Positions 23,708 through 35,149 of a stretch of 64,000 nucleotides of DNA are shown piece by piece. A program made the translations under genes and the position numbers. How positions within the stretch are numbered: position 1 is the first letter of the stretch; every line of letters begins with the position of its first letter. The notes under the pieces were generated by a model, which did not search any database, had not been told where the DNA came from, and saw only the letters and a program-made list of their open reading frames with translations. Origin of the DNA: Pisolithus tinctorius (Eukaryota > Basidiomycota > Agaricomycetes > Boletales > Pisolithaceae); NCBI GenBank assembly GCA_024663395.1, contig JANFAH010000019.1, positions 620,001 through 684,000 of the forward strand, in the 5' to 3' direction.

Positions 23708-26666
23708 GAGTTCCAGACGGTGAGGAGCAACGCATTTCCGAAGCTGCTCGGCCAGGAAGTTCGCTGGAGGTGGACTGCGCTGAGGGGGTGGTCAACGTTC
23801 CATCCCGATCGATCAGTGAGACGTATTGAACCTCCTCTTCCGGTGGGCACAGCTCCATATGAGATGTGTAACTACGGTGGATATGGTGCGCCTATATCAC
23901 AGGCAGTAATCAGTGAAAGACAAAGGGTTGGGCCGCAGGTAAGAGTGCCTTGCGATTGTTGTCCGAGTACACATGGATAGGGCCTCTCCACCGGTTTGGA
24001 GGGAGCTCACTGGCTGTGTCCGACCGACATCGGAGTAGTATTTCGACCCAGAGATCCAAACATACAGTTTGAGGCTCTCAGCCACCAACACACATGCGAT
24101 TTGTGTCGATGACGGTAATCGTGAAAGTGCCGCAGCGATGGAAATTCCGTGATGTCAACGATGTGACAACAGACAATCTCAGGTGCAACTTGGTAAGGAA
24201 GCAGGCTGGTAAAAGAATGGATACCTACAATTCATCAAAATGGCAGCAGCCATCGCATGCGGGCACCCAGCACTCATCTACCCACGTAGGCGCTCTAGGC
24301 ATATGCACAATCGCATGGTCTAATCAGTGATGGGAACCCACATACCCCCACCGAACCACTTGCATTTGGGTGGCAGCGAGGTTAACTGGAGAAGCGTATT
24401 TTCGCCGGCAGGCGGCCGGGACGGTGTAAACTGTAGCTTTTTTTTTCGGCATCAATAATATCGACGAATGATGTAGTGTTTAACGCTGCACCGGATCCCT
24501 TGATCCATTTCCGTTTCCGCCGGCACCACTTCTAAACATCTGTTGATGTCGTGGCCTACTCGTTTACGAGTGTGTTGACGTGCACCCAAGGCTGAATTTT
24601 TTTGGGAATGACGAGCAAGAGAGACGTGACATCCTGTGACAGTTCGTGATTTTTTTGTGACCCCATGGCACTCTGCGAAACCCTTCCCCTGAATCATTCC
24701 AAGTCAAACGTAGCCCCTGCGACAATCCCTCCATATCCAGGCTGGAGCATCGAGGTTATATTTCCAAGCCCAATAACAAACCATGAAATACAAACCGCAC
24801 TGGAACGGACACTAGGATTTTGGTAGGCCGGTGCGCAAACAAAAACAGGTTCATCTCGCCGGACATTCAACATACTAGGTACCAATGGAATCTCTCCAGT
24901 TAGCTGTGGCCACTGGTGCTGAACGTTCACAAAGTCTGTTCGATCAGCTCCGCTATGAACGGGTACCCCAGCCAAGAAATGATAGAGTCATGAGGATACA
25001 TATGGCGTGATGCATGTACTTTGTACATCGGCCAGCACGCTCTGTCGTCGATGGCGATCTTAGAAGCGCAACGATAACCTTCGTGGAAGCCGTAATGATG
25101 AATAAATTAATGACCTCTGTGCCTACTCACGTGCATTGGAGATTGCGATCACGAGCGGAGGACACGCAACACGCTGCCTTCACTGCGTAGGTAACTAACT
25201 GACACACATCCCACAGCAATGACAGGCGAGCGTGTAACGGCGCAGTAGTTCTGTCGGAGAGACATATGTTCTCTGGAGACTTGTTAGCGGCGACGAGCGA
25301 TATGGACTCGGAAACTTTGTTGAACATTTGTCACTTTTATTTTCGCTGGGTCTGAAATGCAATGTCGATGATCGATGATACTTAGCTGTATCTGTGCTGT
25401 GCTGCCGTCTTCCCCACGACGTTTGCGGGTGGAAGCCCTTCTTCCACTGAACGTTATTCCGATGAATGCGCGATGGAGCGCAAACAAGTATGTAGGTTAT
25501 TTCGCACAGCGAGTAAGGCAACACCTATGTTCTGCGGCAACTACCGTTACTGATCTCACTGGCAAATGAAATTAGTCACCCATCCTACATGGTTTTGAGG
25601 TACCCATTATTGATTTGTTGGGTCGCTGTGACTCGCCACAACCCTGCGATTGTCGTCTTGACTGTCCAAGATTAAACAGAAGCAAAGTCGTTGGACGTGT
25701 GTTTTAGAAGTGTCGTTGGATGACATCTTGCCTGGAACTGCGGACCCATGGACGAAAAGAAAAAAAAATGCGGCTGGCAGAGTACCGTCGAGCATCAATC
25801 GAACAGCCACAGCGGCGGACAAAAACCAATTCAAACCGCCATACAGTCAACGCATGGATGGTATTTTTCCACCAACTGCACTGGAGTGGTCCAGGAACGT
25901 TGAGGGGTACTTGGTCAGCTCCACTATGACCTGCGCACATGCGTACAACGGTGTGCTCCGCATGAGTTATGAACCTCACCTGAGCTAACTGCGTTTGTGG
26001 CGAAGAAGATTTTTTTTTTTTGGTCAGAAGTGATCAGGGGCGTGAACACTGCTAAAGTCTCTTTCGTAGAGCATTGCTGCACCAACTTGTTTCCTCGTGT
26101 TTGCTAGGCACCCAGCAAGGTGGTCCACGCCACGTGTTTGCCCCACACGGAAGCAGAACGAGATGATATTATGGACGTTAAGCCAACTTCCGTTATTCTC
26201 CAAGACGCTATAACTCCCCGCCATCCATGCGACACACGCACGGCTGTACTGATGTTGTGCATGGTATGATTAATGGCTAAAAGTATAATCGTGAGATCTA
26301 GCGCCAAACTGTAACGAAATGAAGCATACATACCTCGAAGCAGTTCGCGATAGGAGGCCTGGCTCGGATCAAATTTGTTGAAAGGAGGCGGTGTGACCTC
26401 TTCGAAGGGAACGTTCTCCGAACGGTGATGTCGGAGATGCCATTGGAGGCCTGTCCAGTCACCGGATGGCTACAGCCGTACGCGGAGGACACGCGGCACT
26501 CAAGCTCTCAGCATCCCACCTCACAGCAACGACAGACGAGCATGTGAACAACTTTGTGGTCTTTCGGGAGAGCTACACGTACTTCGACCAAGAAATTTTG
26601 GTGAGGACAAAAGATCGCTAGAAACAGGTGCCTTCGGAGAACTCACCAGGGTAATCTGAGGGCGTG
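23708..26666. other. C-type spacer module upstream of C1
   Basis: Repeated at 52442-55404, and in part at 61650-64000. It contains a short conserved open frame (24885-25010, listed separately), T-runs (24431-24441, 26010-26021) and, at its far end (26470-26666), the sequence that flanks B genes downstream. No intact gene is seen. Confidence 0.5.
24885..25010 (+). other. Conserved 41-codon open frame, copy 1
   Basis: ATG to TGA, beginning MESLQLAVATGAERSQS and ending RNDRVMRIHMA. The same frame is open at 53614-53739 and 63148-63273. It aligns with the 5' part of the coiled-coil-like relic in B spacers (SLQYDAAAA...), from which an internal segment has been lost. It may be a residual exon rather than a gene. 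No function is known to me. Confidence 0.3.
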
Positions 26667-26672
26667 AATCGT
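26667..26672. repeat. Left target site duplication AATCGT of the 10.5-kb transposon
   Basis: AATCGT directly before TATGGCG. The same six bases follow CGCCATA at 37139-37144, and occur once in the empty sites near 55405 and 17502. Confidence 0.9.
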
Positions 26673-27980
26673 TATGGCGTAAAATCTGCACATTTATTTT
26701 TCGCGGTCGCATCGCCACATCACCGCGTCCGTTCAGCCGCGATACCTATGTGCCGCGGCCTCACCACCGCGCCCAATCAGCCGCGTCACCCATACGTCGC
26801 GGCCTCACCGCCTCGCTGCCGCTCCTGTTCAGCCGCGCCCGTTACTTTCAACTATACCACCATGTAATTGTATTATTGTATATAGTACATAGATGATGTT
26901 GCTCGTTGCAAACTCAGTGCAACCATAGAATAAATTTAATTGGAGAGCGTATTTCATTTCTTCTGGTGCACTTGTTAATTCTCACTCATCGTCGCCATAC
27001 AGTGGGGAGGGGGAGAGTGTAGATATAATATGAGAGGAACAACATCAGATCTACTAAGGACAGAGGGAGTGCGGGAAACTAAAGATCCTCTGCCAAATGA
27101 ATGAATGAGCTGTGAAAGAAAAAGATGGGGAGGGACGTATTGATACCTGGAATTCTCTCCGCGCAGACGGCTCCTCGACGATTTCAGTCGTCTCGCCCTC
27201 TAGGATTCCCCCTGGCAGCATCTCCTTCGGCACCAATCCCTCCCTGTCCTTGTGAAATATAAGACCGGCTTCTACTTCTGCTTTGCGCATCCGGTTGCGC
27301 TTCTGTTCTTCGATGTCAGCTGCACATAGATAGTCTTCAAGTGCGTGGAAAGCGGGTTGTGAAAGGAAGACTTGTAAGAGGCGGAGACGATTTTTGCGGA
27401 TAAATCTTCGACACCAGCGGGTGTGGGTGCAGGTGTGGAGGAAGCCGGGGAAGTGGATAACGTAGAATAAGACGGAGATGCCTCTGGGGTATCGGGAGCG
27501 GTGAAATACGAGGTGGGGATGGGGGTGCAGAGGAAGCTGGAGAAGTGGGTAACGTAGAGTAAGACGGAGACGCCTCTGGGGTATCGGGAGCGGTGAAAAA
27601 TTGGGCGTACCTTGGCCATCGGATCCCTGTACCTCTGACAAAATTCGTCCAGAGTCATACCGACCTCAAACGCGCATGCATTCCTCTTCGCAACCCCGAC
27701 CAACCCTGAGCTGCGTACCTGCCCTTTGACCGATCGTCCCTCGAGCTGATTCGGGAGTTGGGAGTCGTTCGGGTTGATACAGAACACAAACCAATTGTGT
27801 GTGTCTCCCAACGTATCAAAGAGCGTATCGAGGGTGGCGCAGAACTCGCCTGCGATGCACGGAGTACCTGTGTTCTGGGAAGTAGTGACGTCCTTGTCCT
27901 CACGTTCTTCTTCGACGATGGGAGGAGTCGTGCCAGTGGCAGCGTTGTCGTGTGGCATACGACGAACAGTATTTTTCCGG
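26673..27980. repeat. Left long terminal inverted repeat
   Basis: 1308 bp, inverted copy of 35832-37138 with only scattered differences. The outer 200 bp is GC-rich and holds TCAGCCGCG three times (26733, 26777, 26829). The inner part is chitin synthase motor sequence. Homology ends abruptly at CCGG (27977-27980). Confidence 0.92.
26960..27980 (-). pseudogene. Chitin synthase myosin-motor fragment in left inverted repeat
   Basis: Reads inward to outward on the minus strand: KNTVRRMPHDN, GEFCATLDTLFDTLGDTHNW, FVFCINPNDSQLPNQLEGRS, VKGQVRSSGLVGVAKRNACA, then after an intron-like stretch VFLSQPAFHALEDYL and GLVPKEMLPGG...PSARREF. This is the C-terminal part of the myosin-like motor that fungal class V/VII chitin synthases carry in front of the synthase. 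The FCINPND motif corresponds to the CIKPN motif of myosins. Only a fragment is present, without the P-loop and without the synthase domain, so it cannot make an active enzyme. Confidence 0.85.
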
Positions 27981-28386
27981 GGTACCGGCGGCGGTGAAAT
28001 ACGAAGGCGGTGGGATGTACGCGGACTACAGGGGTAACGGATGGCGGTACGAGTGAGGGGGAGGATGGGGTAAAATGGTTCACGTTCGCGCGTCGCGGAC
28101 GGTGGGAGGTTCATTCTCGGAGCGCTCGCCGGGGATCACTCCTCTTCCCTGCGAGATATCTTGTCGAAAAATGACAAAAAAAAGTCTGTCCGGTGTGACA
28201 TCAACCTCGAATCCGACACTGAGAGTTGTACTTACCTTGTTATTATACTTAGTTGCGCTTCGAAATTAACTTATGAGTCAGGCCAAACGAACTTCGACTT
28301 CAATGAAGTCTTGTCAATTTACATGACGCGCCACCACATTTTCTACATACAATTACAAAATGATGATCGATAACGCGTGACGAGGC
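27981..28386. other. Spacer inside transposon
   Basis: About 400 bp with no gene recognised, between the inner edge of the left inverted repeat and the stop of the BTB gene. The first 40 bp resemble the 92-bp repeat of the chitin synthase fragment. The part nearest 28386 may be the BTB gene's 3' untranslated region. Confidence 0.4.
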
Positions 28387-29350
28387 CTACGTAGGTATAA
28401 TGCTCTGGACAAGACGATCTCTAACACGAGTAATGAATCGGTGGGAGTGGGCGAGTGGTTTATTTACGTGCATTATATTCGAAAACATATACCTCTTGCA
28501 ATCTTCGCCAACACGGCCAAACTGCAGTTTCTTGAAGAGATTAATAGCATCGTCGAAACTGTATGGGCTCCTTCCATTGAGGAGGAGTTGCCCCATGCCG
28601 TTCCACCACACCGCACCCCAGTCTTCTTCACACCCCTTGTGATCCTGACAGCGAGCGGCATGTATGATAGGGGGGGCCTCCACAGCGACTGTGCGGACGT
28701 ACTCATCCAGGTGAGACCTGACATAAACGTAGGCGACGTAAGTTTCCATCCCCATCCAGCGACGGTGAACCTTCTTGATCTTGGTCAGAGGGAGGTCGCA
28801 GAGCCTCATAAAACCTCTTTCAAAGAGCGCCCGAATCCTGTACTCGATGCCCAGATAAATGAGTTCGGAAGGATGGAAGGAAAATGATTTCTTGATGATG
28901 CAAGAAGTAACGAAGCTGAGCAGGCGTGTAGTGCATTGGAACTTGCGGATAAACTCTAGGAGGTTCTTGAGGTCATCTGCAGAATATTTAGCAGGTGGGC
29001 GGGGACTTTAGTAGGTGAAATCAGTAAGCGCATCAGAGCAGAAACTCGTAGACTTACCACGTGAACTTGATCTCGAGGAACAAGTCAAAAATTTCTGTAG
29101 TGAGGAATCCGTCCTTCACAATAATCGGGTTCTGATCAGCGCGCCCCTCCCCGTCCTTGTCTTCCGGCACAAATTTTCCAAGTGAAAAGAGGTCAGAAAA
29201 GAAGGCCGACTCGTTGACCAAGATGTCGTGGTTGAGTTTGTAAAGGGAATCTTTGACGAGGATAATGTACGTGCCATTTTCAAAATAAAAGTCGGGATGG
29301 CAGGTGGCCGTCACGGTCGCTGGTGCTGAAGGACTACTCGATGGAGTCAT
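28387..29350 (-). CDS. BTB/POZ-domain protein, transposon cargo
   Basis: Two exons, 29350-29058 and 29005-28387, around a 52-nt intron (GTAAGT...CTAAAG) give an uninterrupted 303-residue protein. Residues about 15-110 form a BTB-like fold: HPDFYFENGTYIILVKDSLY, LNHDILVNESAFFSDLFSLG, NPIIVKDGFLTTEIFDLFLE. The rest (YSADDLKNLLEFIRKFQCTT, HPSELIYLGIEYRIRALFERG, CDLPLTKIKKVHRRWMGMET, EDWGAVWWNGMG, and a C-terminal VRDRLVQSIIPT) is the conserved tail I know from expanded mushroom BTB proteins. BTB domains mediate dimerisation, often as Cul3 ligase adaptors, but the target here is unknown. It is divergent from the integrase gene with 93 bp between start codons, so they may share a promoter. It is intact, unlike its neighbour. 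Confidence 0.85.
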
Positions 29351-29443
29351 GATTAGGATGAAACGCTGGAGAGGATAGGCGTAGAAAATTGTGCATCGAT
29401 ATTATGTCAGTTATTTGTTTGGCTGTATGTGGGTTTAGGCTTC

Positions 29444-32400
29444 ATGCGTCCAGACCTACGTACTCTGTTATCGATGGCGACTTCGCTCCCAAGTGCCATC
29501 CCTCAGCTACCTGCGAACGCCACACCGTGGCCACCCAATCTCCTCACTGCTTTTGATTCGCTATCCGAAATTTACCAGCGTGCTCTCTGTGCCTGGACTC
29601 AAGAGGATAACAACTTGGTTCGCTTGGACTGCCACCTCGGCTTTCTGGAAGGTAACGCGATGCATCTCCTTACCGTGATTGAAGAAGACCGTCTAGGATC
29701 CGATCTGTCTGACTGGCTGTCTCTGGCGGCCGAGTTAATTGGAAGACTGCATGCGGCGCTTACATGTTATCAAGACAGCATGAGGACTCGGTGAGTACGT
29801 TTGAACAAATGGCCGCTGACGCTAACAGTTCGTCACACGAACTCATGATTAGTGTCGACGACACTGTAGGGATCCCAGAGCCTGTGACGGAAATTCACAC
29901 CGGTTTACGAGGACGACCAAGGAAAGTCGTCGACGTCGGCATTCTCGAGGAGGCCATTTCAACTTCAAGGCAAATCCACACCACCGAGCTTGCGCGCGTC
30001 CTTGGAATCCATAGAAACACCCTGTGTTCTTACATGAAGTCTCACGGCATCGAACGAAGATACACGAAGATTACAGATATGGAGCTCGATAACCTTGTTA
30101 CTGCATTCAAGAAGAGACGGCCCGATGTCACACACCAAAGGTGTTGTGGACATGGTTATAGCTGACTCTGCCTAACTCGTTGACGAGTTGCGCACAATGC
30201 CCGTGCATGCAGATGAAGACTAAAGGCCTCATGCATAGAAAGACTGTTGGACGTGAACAGTCATCCTTCGCACAAGATCGAGTCGTCAGTGCTAAAGAGA
30301 AAAGAGGAAGCGAGTTAAGCACGCATTAAAAGTTTTTAGCGCCCGTGTACGGCGTTCCGGTTTTCGTCGTATCTCCACCATTTCCAAAGATATCGACTCC
30401 GTTCCCGTGCTCGCTTAAAGTGCTCAGCCCCACGATTCTTCCTTCCAAATTTGGAGAGGATCCTCGCACCCTACGTGTTTCTACAGCACTCCATCCATCA
30501 GACGCTCATTTCGCTAAGTCCATCAATCATGGCCACCTCTTTGTCGATCATCTCGCTTGTCTCATTTGCCAGAGACAGTGGCTACGTATATCTGCCAGGC
30601 ATTCCCACCAGCTTCCGTCCTGAAGCCCCCTGGTTCATCCCGTCATTGTCAGCCCCGTCCTGTCCCATGCAGCTTGGTCAGCGTGTTCTCCTTGTCAGTA
30701 TGACTTCCAGAAGGACGTTCTTTGGTCGCCTCAGGTCTGTCACTCGGTTAGAAAGGTCTTATGTGGTCGTTTCAGTCTCCCCAGTTGATGAAGCATATGG
30801 ATCGTTCCTTCCTGCTCCCTGCACCGTCTTTATTCCAGTCTCGTCCATCATTCTTCCCACATTGCGACAGCTGCAGTATAATCTACTGTCCTCCAGCCTC
30901 CCTGATCGCATTCATGACGAGTATGACATGCATCTTGCCTTCCTACTGCAAGATCCAGCAGAAGACGTCCCTCCTTCTCCTCCTCCTCCATCAGAACCCC
31001 GTCCATGAAGTTTTTGTTAACTTCGCTGAGAGGATGGAAGGGTGGGAGACGCGATCGCCTATGCTCCCGTTGCCCCACAGACCCCCAACGCCCTAGCCCC
31101 CTTTGACGCCTGACTCATGCCCTTCAATTCTGGAATTAATACTTCCCTATCTGGAAACACCGTCCATCTGTCATGCCGTCTTTGGATCTAGAGATGTCTC
31201 TGCTGAGATCTAACTTGCATTGCCACCCCCTAATGTGATATCAGTGCGCTTACTCAGTTTCTGATTCTATTTGACTCGTTCATTGCCAATACTTACCAAT
31301 CTTCTTTGCTTGCTTACTTATCATTTCTCGCTTACTCATCATGATTACTCAGTCCTTACTCATTACTTACCAAGTGTTTGTGCCTTGTTTGTCACAAGCA
31401 GTGCTCCCCCCTCAGTATATAAACCCCCATGTACTTAGCTACCCACAATCAATCAAGAAGTCACTCAGAAGTCAGCTCAGCTCAGCATATCTTGTCGTCG
31501 ACAGTTGAGGCTCATTCGGAAGAGTCTATCTGTCTTCATTCATATCATTGGTAGTTGAGGCTCCATCAAGGGTCTATCTACCTTCATCTGAAGTATCATC
31601 TGTGCTCTGTCAGCACACCTGCTTAGTCATCCATTCACTCCTGCGTAACTCGTCATCGACTTGCGCCAGGAGCATATCCTATCAAAAGTCCATTACCCCC
31701 AAGTACTTTCAGCTGAACACCTTCACTCTGTTCAGCATCCCCTTCCCAATCATTGTCCATTCATCTTCTCCTGCGTAACTCATCAACGACTTGCGCCAGG
31801 AGCACCTCCACTTGAAGTCTTCCCCACTTTAGGTTTCTCTGCCCTCCAGGTTCCGCGGAGGTAAACCACCACTCGCACATATTTGTCTTTTGTGTTGGTT
31901 TGGTTGGTTTATACTGCCTTTCCACACTTTGACTCACACCGAGTCCGGACTTCGCTATATAATAGGGTTTATGCGGGCACAGGGGATCCGTGTGCAGCAT
32001 CGCCGTGTAATTCAGTCACTTCGAAGGATCGATCGACTAGGTCAAGCTTTACGAGACCGCCGCACGAAAACGAGATGCAAGTATCACGTCAAACGGCCAA
32101 ATGCGCTGTGGCACATCGATGGTCACCACAAGTTGATTCGGTGGGGAATCGTCATTCACGGGTTTATCGATGGCTTTTGCCACACAGTGCGTCTATCGCC
32201 TACTCAAATTTGTCACATTTGTTGATTCACTCGTAGGTTACCACAATTCGTGCCAGCGACAATAACCGGTCATCGACTGTCCTTCGTTTATTCGAACACG
32301 CTGCTGAACAATATGGAATACCTTCCCATGTATGTGGAGACCGTGGTGGTGAGAATATCGACGTTGCGATGTACATGATCATGAAGAACGGCCACCACCG

Positions 32401-33209
32401 TGGCTCATTTATCTGGGGAACGTAAGTTTCACATCATTTTTGTATTCATCGTTGCTAATCATATGCATAGTTCAACTCAGAATTGTCACATCGAGCGTTT
32501 ATGGGTCGAAGTTGGATCCCAATTTGCCAGACGCTGGCGTGCTTTTTTTGCACGACTTGAACGTGTCCATATGCTCGATATCGAAAACCCGTCGCATATT
32601 TGGTTACTCCACATGCTGTTCCTCGACGATATCAATCACGACTGCCAGGTGTTTCAGGAGGAGTGGAACTGCCACCCGATGGGTGGCACAGGTACTAACA
32701 ACAAGAGTCCAATGGTAAATGTCAAATTTTATTAGTTTATACTCTTTTTGTCTCATGAAATAAAGGACATGCGTCTGCTCAGTCAAATTCAATTTGGAAT
32801 CTACCGAGAACGTGAAGATCGCGAAGGATGTAACATTGCCGACGATGAAGTAATGGAGACGGCTGATGCGATCGCGCGCCAACAACAAGTACACATTAAG
32901 CATGAGGCCGTGCGCGTACCCTCTCTTCGGAACCCTTTTCAGAATGACGAAGAAGAACTAACTTTCTTCAGGGGTCTTCAGGAGGTAGTCACCCAGGACA
33001 TCACGCCGGAAAATTTCGGGTTGACAGCAACGGAGTGGAGCTCTGACACGTACCCGCTGATCGAGACTATACACATTGGGCGCCGCGCACGAAAAGAGGT
33101 AGATATTTCATTGGCTGATGCGATTTGGTATTCCCAGGCACGCCTATGGTGCCAGGCATTGTCTACATTGTCGTTCTACTTAATGACCCGTGACTCATCA
33201 TTTGTATAA
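29444..33209 (+). pseudogene. rve-type DDE integrase/transposase gene, interrupted by an LTR
   Basis: Transposase candidate of the element. Exon 1 (ATG at 29444) may end at 29790, followed by an unusually short 38-nt intron (29791-29828). A basic GRPRKVVDVGILEEA segment and a helix-turn-helix (TTELARVLGIHRNTLCSYMK) come next. The coding is then cut at 30125/31939 by the LTR. Without it the frame continues from KKRRP into SGLRYIIGFMRAQGIRV. The catalytic core has D in WHIDGHHKLIRW, D in VCGDRGGENIDV and E in NCHIERLWVEV, 34 residues after the second D. Introns with GT/AG ends lie after FCHT (near 32189), after FIWG (near 32420) and near 32717. The end, at 33207, is FYLMTRDSSFV. The family is common in Agaricomycete genomes as far as I recall. 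Confidence 0.85.
30126..31938. mobile_element. LTR (probably solo) inserted in the integrase gene
   Basis: 1813 bp beginning TGTCACACACC and ending TTTGACTCACA (TG...CA), flanked by CCGA at 30122-30125 and 31939-31942. Removing it restores the integrase reading frame, which fixes the ends. The TATATAAAC box near 31414 and the pyrimidine-rich sequence after it resemble an LTR promoter and leader, so the plus strand is likely the element's sense strand. No gag, protease or reverse transcriptase sequence is seen. The frame 30451-31008 is open but unrecognised. A 35-bp repeat with hairpin ends (CTCCTG...CAGGAG) occurs at 31638-31672 and 31768-31802. Confidence 0.8.
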
Positions 33210-33266
33210 ATGCTTCTGAATTTTACTGCGGTAACACCAACCGCACTTCACCCCATCCTCACTAGC

Positions 33267-34793
33267 ATGTCGAGTGCGTCGACCCGGACGAACCTCTGCC
33301 GGGGTGGAGGTGGTCAATGCGATTGCGAGCGCTTTAGGCCTAAGGCGGATGACCCTGCTCATTGCTGGGAATGTTTGCATGGGTTCAGTAAGCACCCGCA
33401 CGCTGACAATTCCCCAGCCGTCAATACCCTGGCCGTCAATACCCCAGTCGTCAATACCCCAGCTGTCAATGCCCCAGCTGTCACCCAATCGCAGCCCGCT
33501 GTTTGTGGCTCATCGAACGTGGCGAAAATATTCAAAGGACTTACTTCAAGACGTCTCACCAGCACTTCTCAACCGAATCCCCACCAGGAGGCGCTGGCAA
33601 CTAAATCTTCAAAGCCGAAGCTGCTCTCAACGTTACAGATGTCCACTTCTAACGAGCGTGGGGTAGGCATTTGTAGTGCCTTGGGACCGCTCGGGCTGAC
33701 ATTTTTATTCCAGCCTTCTCAACGGCAAACCAGTGGTCAGGCGTTCCATGTCAGCTCTGTCGCCATCATTACATGCAGAATAGATGTATTTTTTCTTTTT
33801 AAATTTTTATTGCGCAGACTCTTACTTCGCAAATCGAAATACAGACAAATGGCCAGTTAATGAAGGACCCGATCTTGCCGCAGACAACGGCGGAGAAGAG
33901 ACTGTTCATCCAACACTTGGAAAACCACGGATGCTATCTCCAACAAACGATTGAAGTTAACTCTTCTTGGTCACACGAAGACGTTACAACCCAGCTGCGT
34001 TCATGGTTCCCGAATGTCTTCCAATATTTTGACTCTCGTCGCGAGAAAGCCAATATGACGTCCCAAACCCAACCTGACTGGCAGCTTCTTGTTCCTGCTA
34101 ATGGCAAACTCGAGCTCTCTACGGCTGTTCGTCCGAATGGTGTTGTTCTCGCCCGTTTCAAGGGACGCCAGAAGTCTGGCATTGCTGATAGTAATCTGTG
34201 GTTCGGTATGTGGCTAAAACATTACAACTTTGGCCGTCTTAATTTTTTGGACAGTCACTCGAAATCCTGTCCCCAATCATATTTTCGACAAGTGGAAGAT
34301 GGGATCGGACGTAGTGGGAACTGATGAAGAGGCTATGAGTGCGAGTGACAATGAGGTGGTTGAACTATCAAGTTCCATTGCCGACCTCGAAATCACTACT
34401 GCGACTGGGACCGGTAAGTTTAGTACTGTTATTTTTACCATTAAACTCAACATTTTTTTTTCTAGGCAAGAGGTCGCGTTCTGTTCATGTCTTATCCTCC
34501 CCTGAGGCTATGGACTCCAATAGGCGGTCCTTCCGCAAGAAACACAAAGACTGTACGTTTGTATTTAGTTACTTACAGTGACATACTAATCACACTATCT
34601 GCACTAAGTAAATGCTGACGCCCTACCCGCTTGGCCTCGTCAGCCTGGGGGGTCCATTTCCGGCCCTGTTGAAGTGAAGGACTTCTTATCCGACAGCGAC
34701 GACAATGCCTCATCTCCGCCAAATCCGTGGTTCGCACAATTTGAACAGACAACGATGGTGAAGGATGGAGATATTTCCGACATTGATTTGTGA
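33267..34793 (+). CDS. Second transposon-type gene: Cys/His motif plus conserved unknown domain
   Basis: Begins MSSASTRTNLCRGGGGQ, 57 bp after the integrase stop. It has a probable zinc-binding motif CDCERFRPK...CWECLHGFSKHP (C-x-C ... C-x2-C-x-H ... H), then a Pro/Val/Asn repeat from a 15-bp minisatellite. After short introns (acceptor TTGCGCAG at 33816) comes a domain with MKDPILPQTTAEKRLFIQHL, DVTTQLRSWFPNVFQYFDSR and ARFKGRQKSGIADSNLWF. An intron follows (GTATGT...GGACAG), then an acidic tail from VTRNPVPNHIFDKW to EQTTMVKDGDISDIDL. The last splice near 34555-34650 is unresolved, so the exact protein is uncertain. I recall similar proteins next to this type of integrase in mushrooms. A role in DNA binding or transposition is inference. 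Confidence 0.55.
33412..33486. repeat. 15-bp coding minisatellite
   Basis: Five units of CCCCAGCCGTCAATA with substitutions, encoding repeated PAVNT-like pentapeptides in the second transposon gene. Confidence 0.85.
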
Positions 34794-35149
34794 TACTTGC
34801 GTTTTTTTCACTCGCTACTTATCGCTCCCTAATGTCTGTAGTACTTTGTCTGAATTTGATTTGTTTCGCCGGCAGTTGTGCCGGCCTATATCGAGAATCT
34901 ACACAAGTGTGACTAATAGTGAAGTTGTAGCACGCCGCTCTCAGCCCTTACAGTTTTGTAATATCGAACTACCAGCCACACATACCAAGCTGCCCCCCTT
35001 GCTCCGTCGCAAGCAAGGGTGGCAAGGAACGTTCCGAGCGTGTTCGCACGCACCAGCACCATTCGTGAAGAAGGTATGTGGCTCTTGCACTTGCGATATC
35101 ATGATTTTTTTTTTACTCTTAAGCAGCCGAAGAAGGACTTGATCAATCT
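34794..35149. other. Spacer between second transposon gene and chitin synthase fragment
   Basis: About 360 bp without recognised coding. It is probably 3' flank of the upstream gene, followed by the point where captured chitin synthase sequence begins, somewhere near 35150. Confidence 0.35.

Noticed and set aside
23661..23858. Minus-strand frame MELCPPEEEVQYVSLIDRDG upstream of C1 (and similar before C2, C3, B1) as an extra first exon
   Set aside because: It lies upstream of the TATA-like box, is poorly conserved in B copies, and no consistent splice to the MYIP exon is seen. More likely conserved promoter or spacer sequence.
30451..31008. 185-residue frame inside the LTR as a gene
   Set aside because: It lies within the TG...CA insertion, has no recognised motif and begins 325 bp from the LTR start; kept only as an unexplained open frame.
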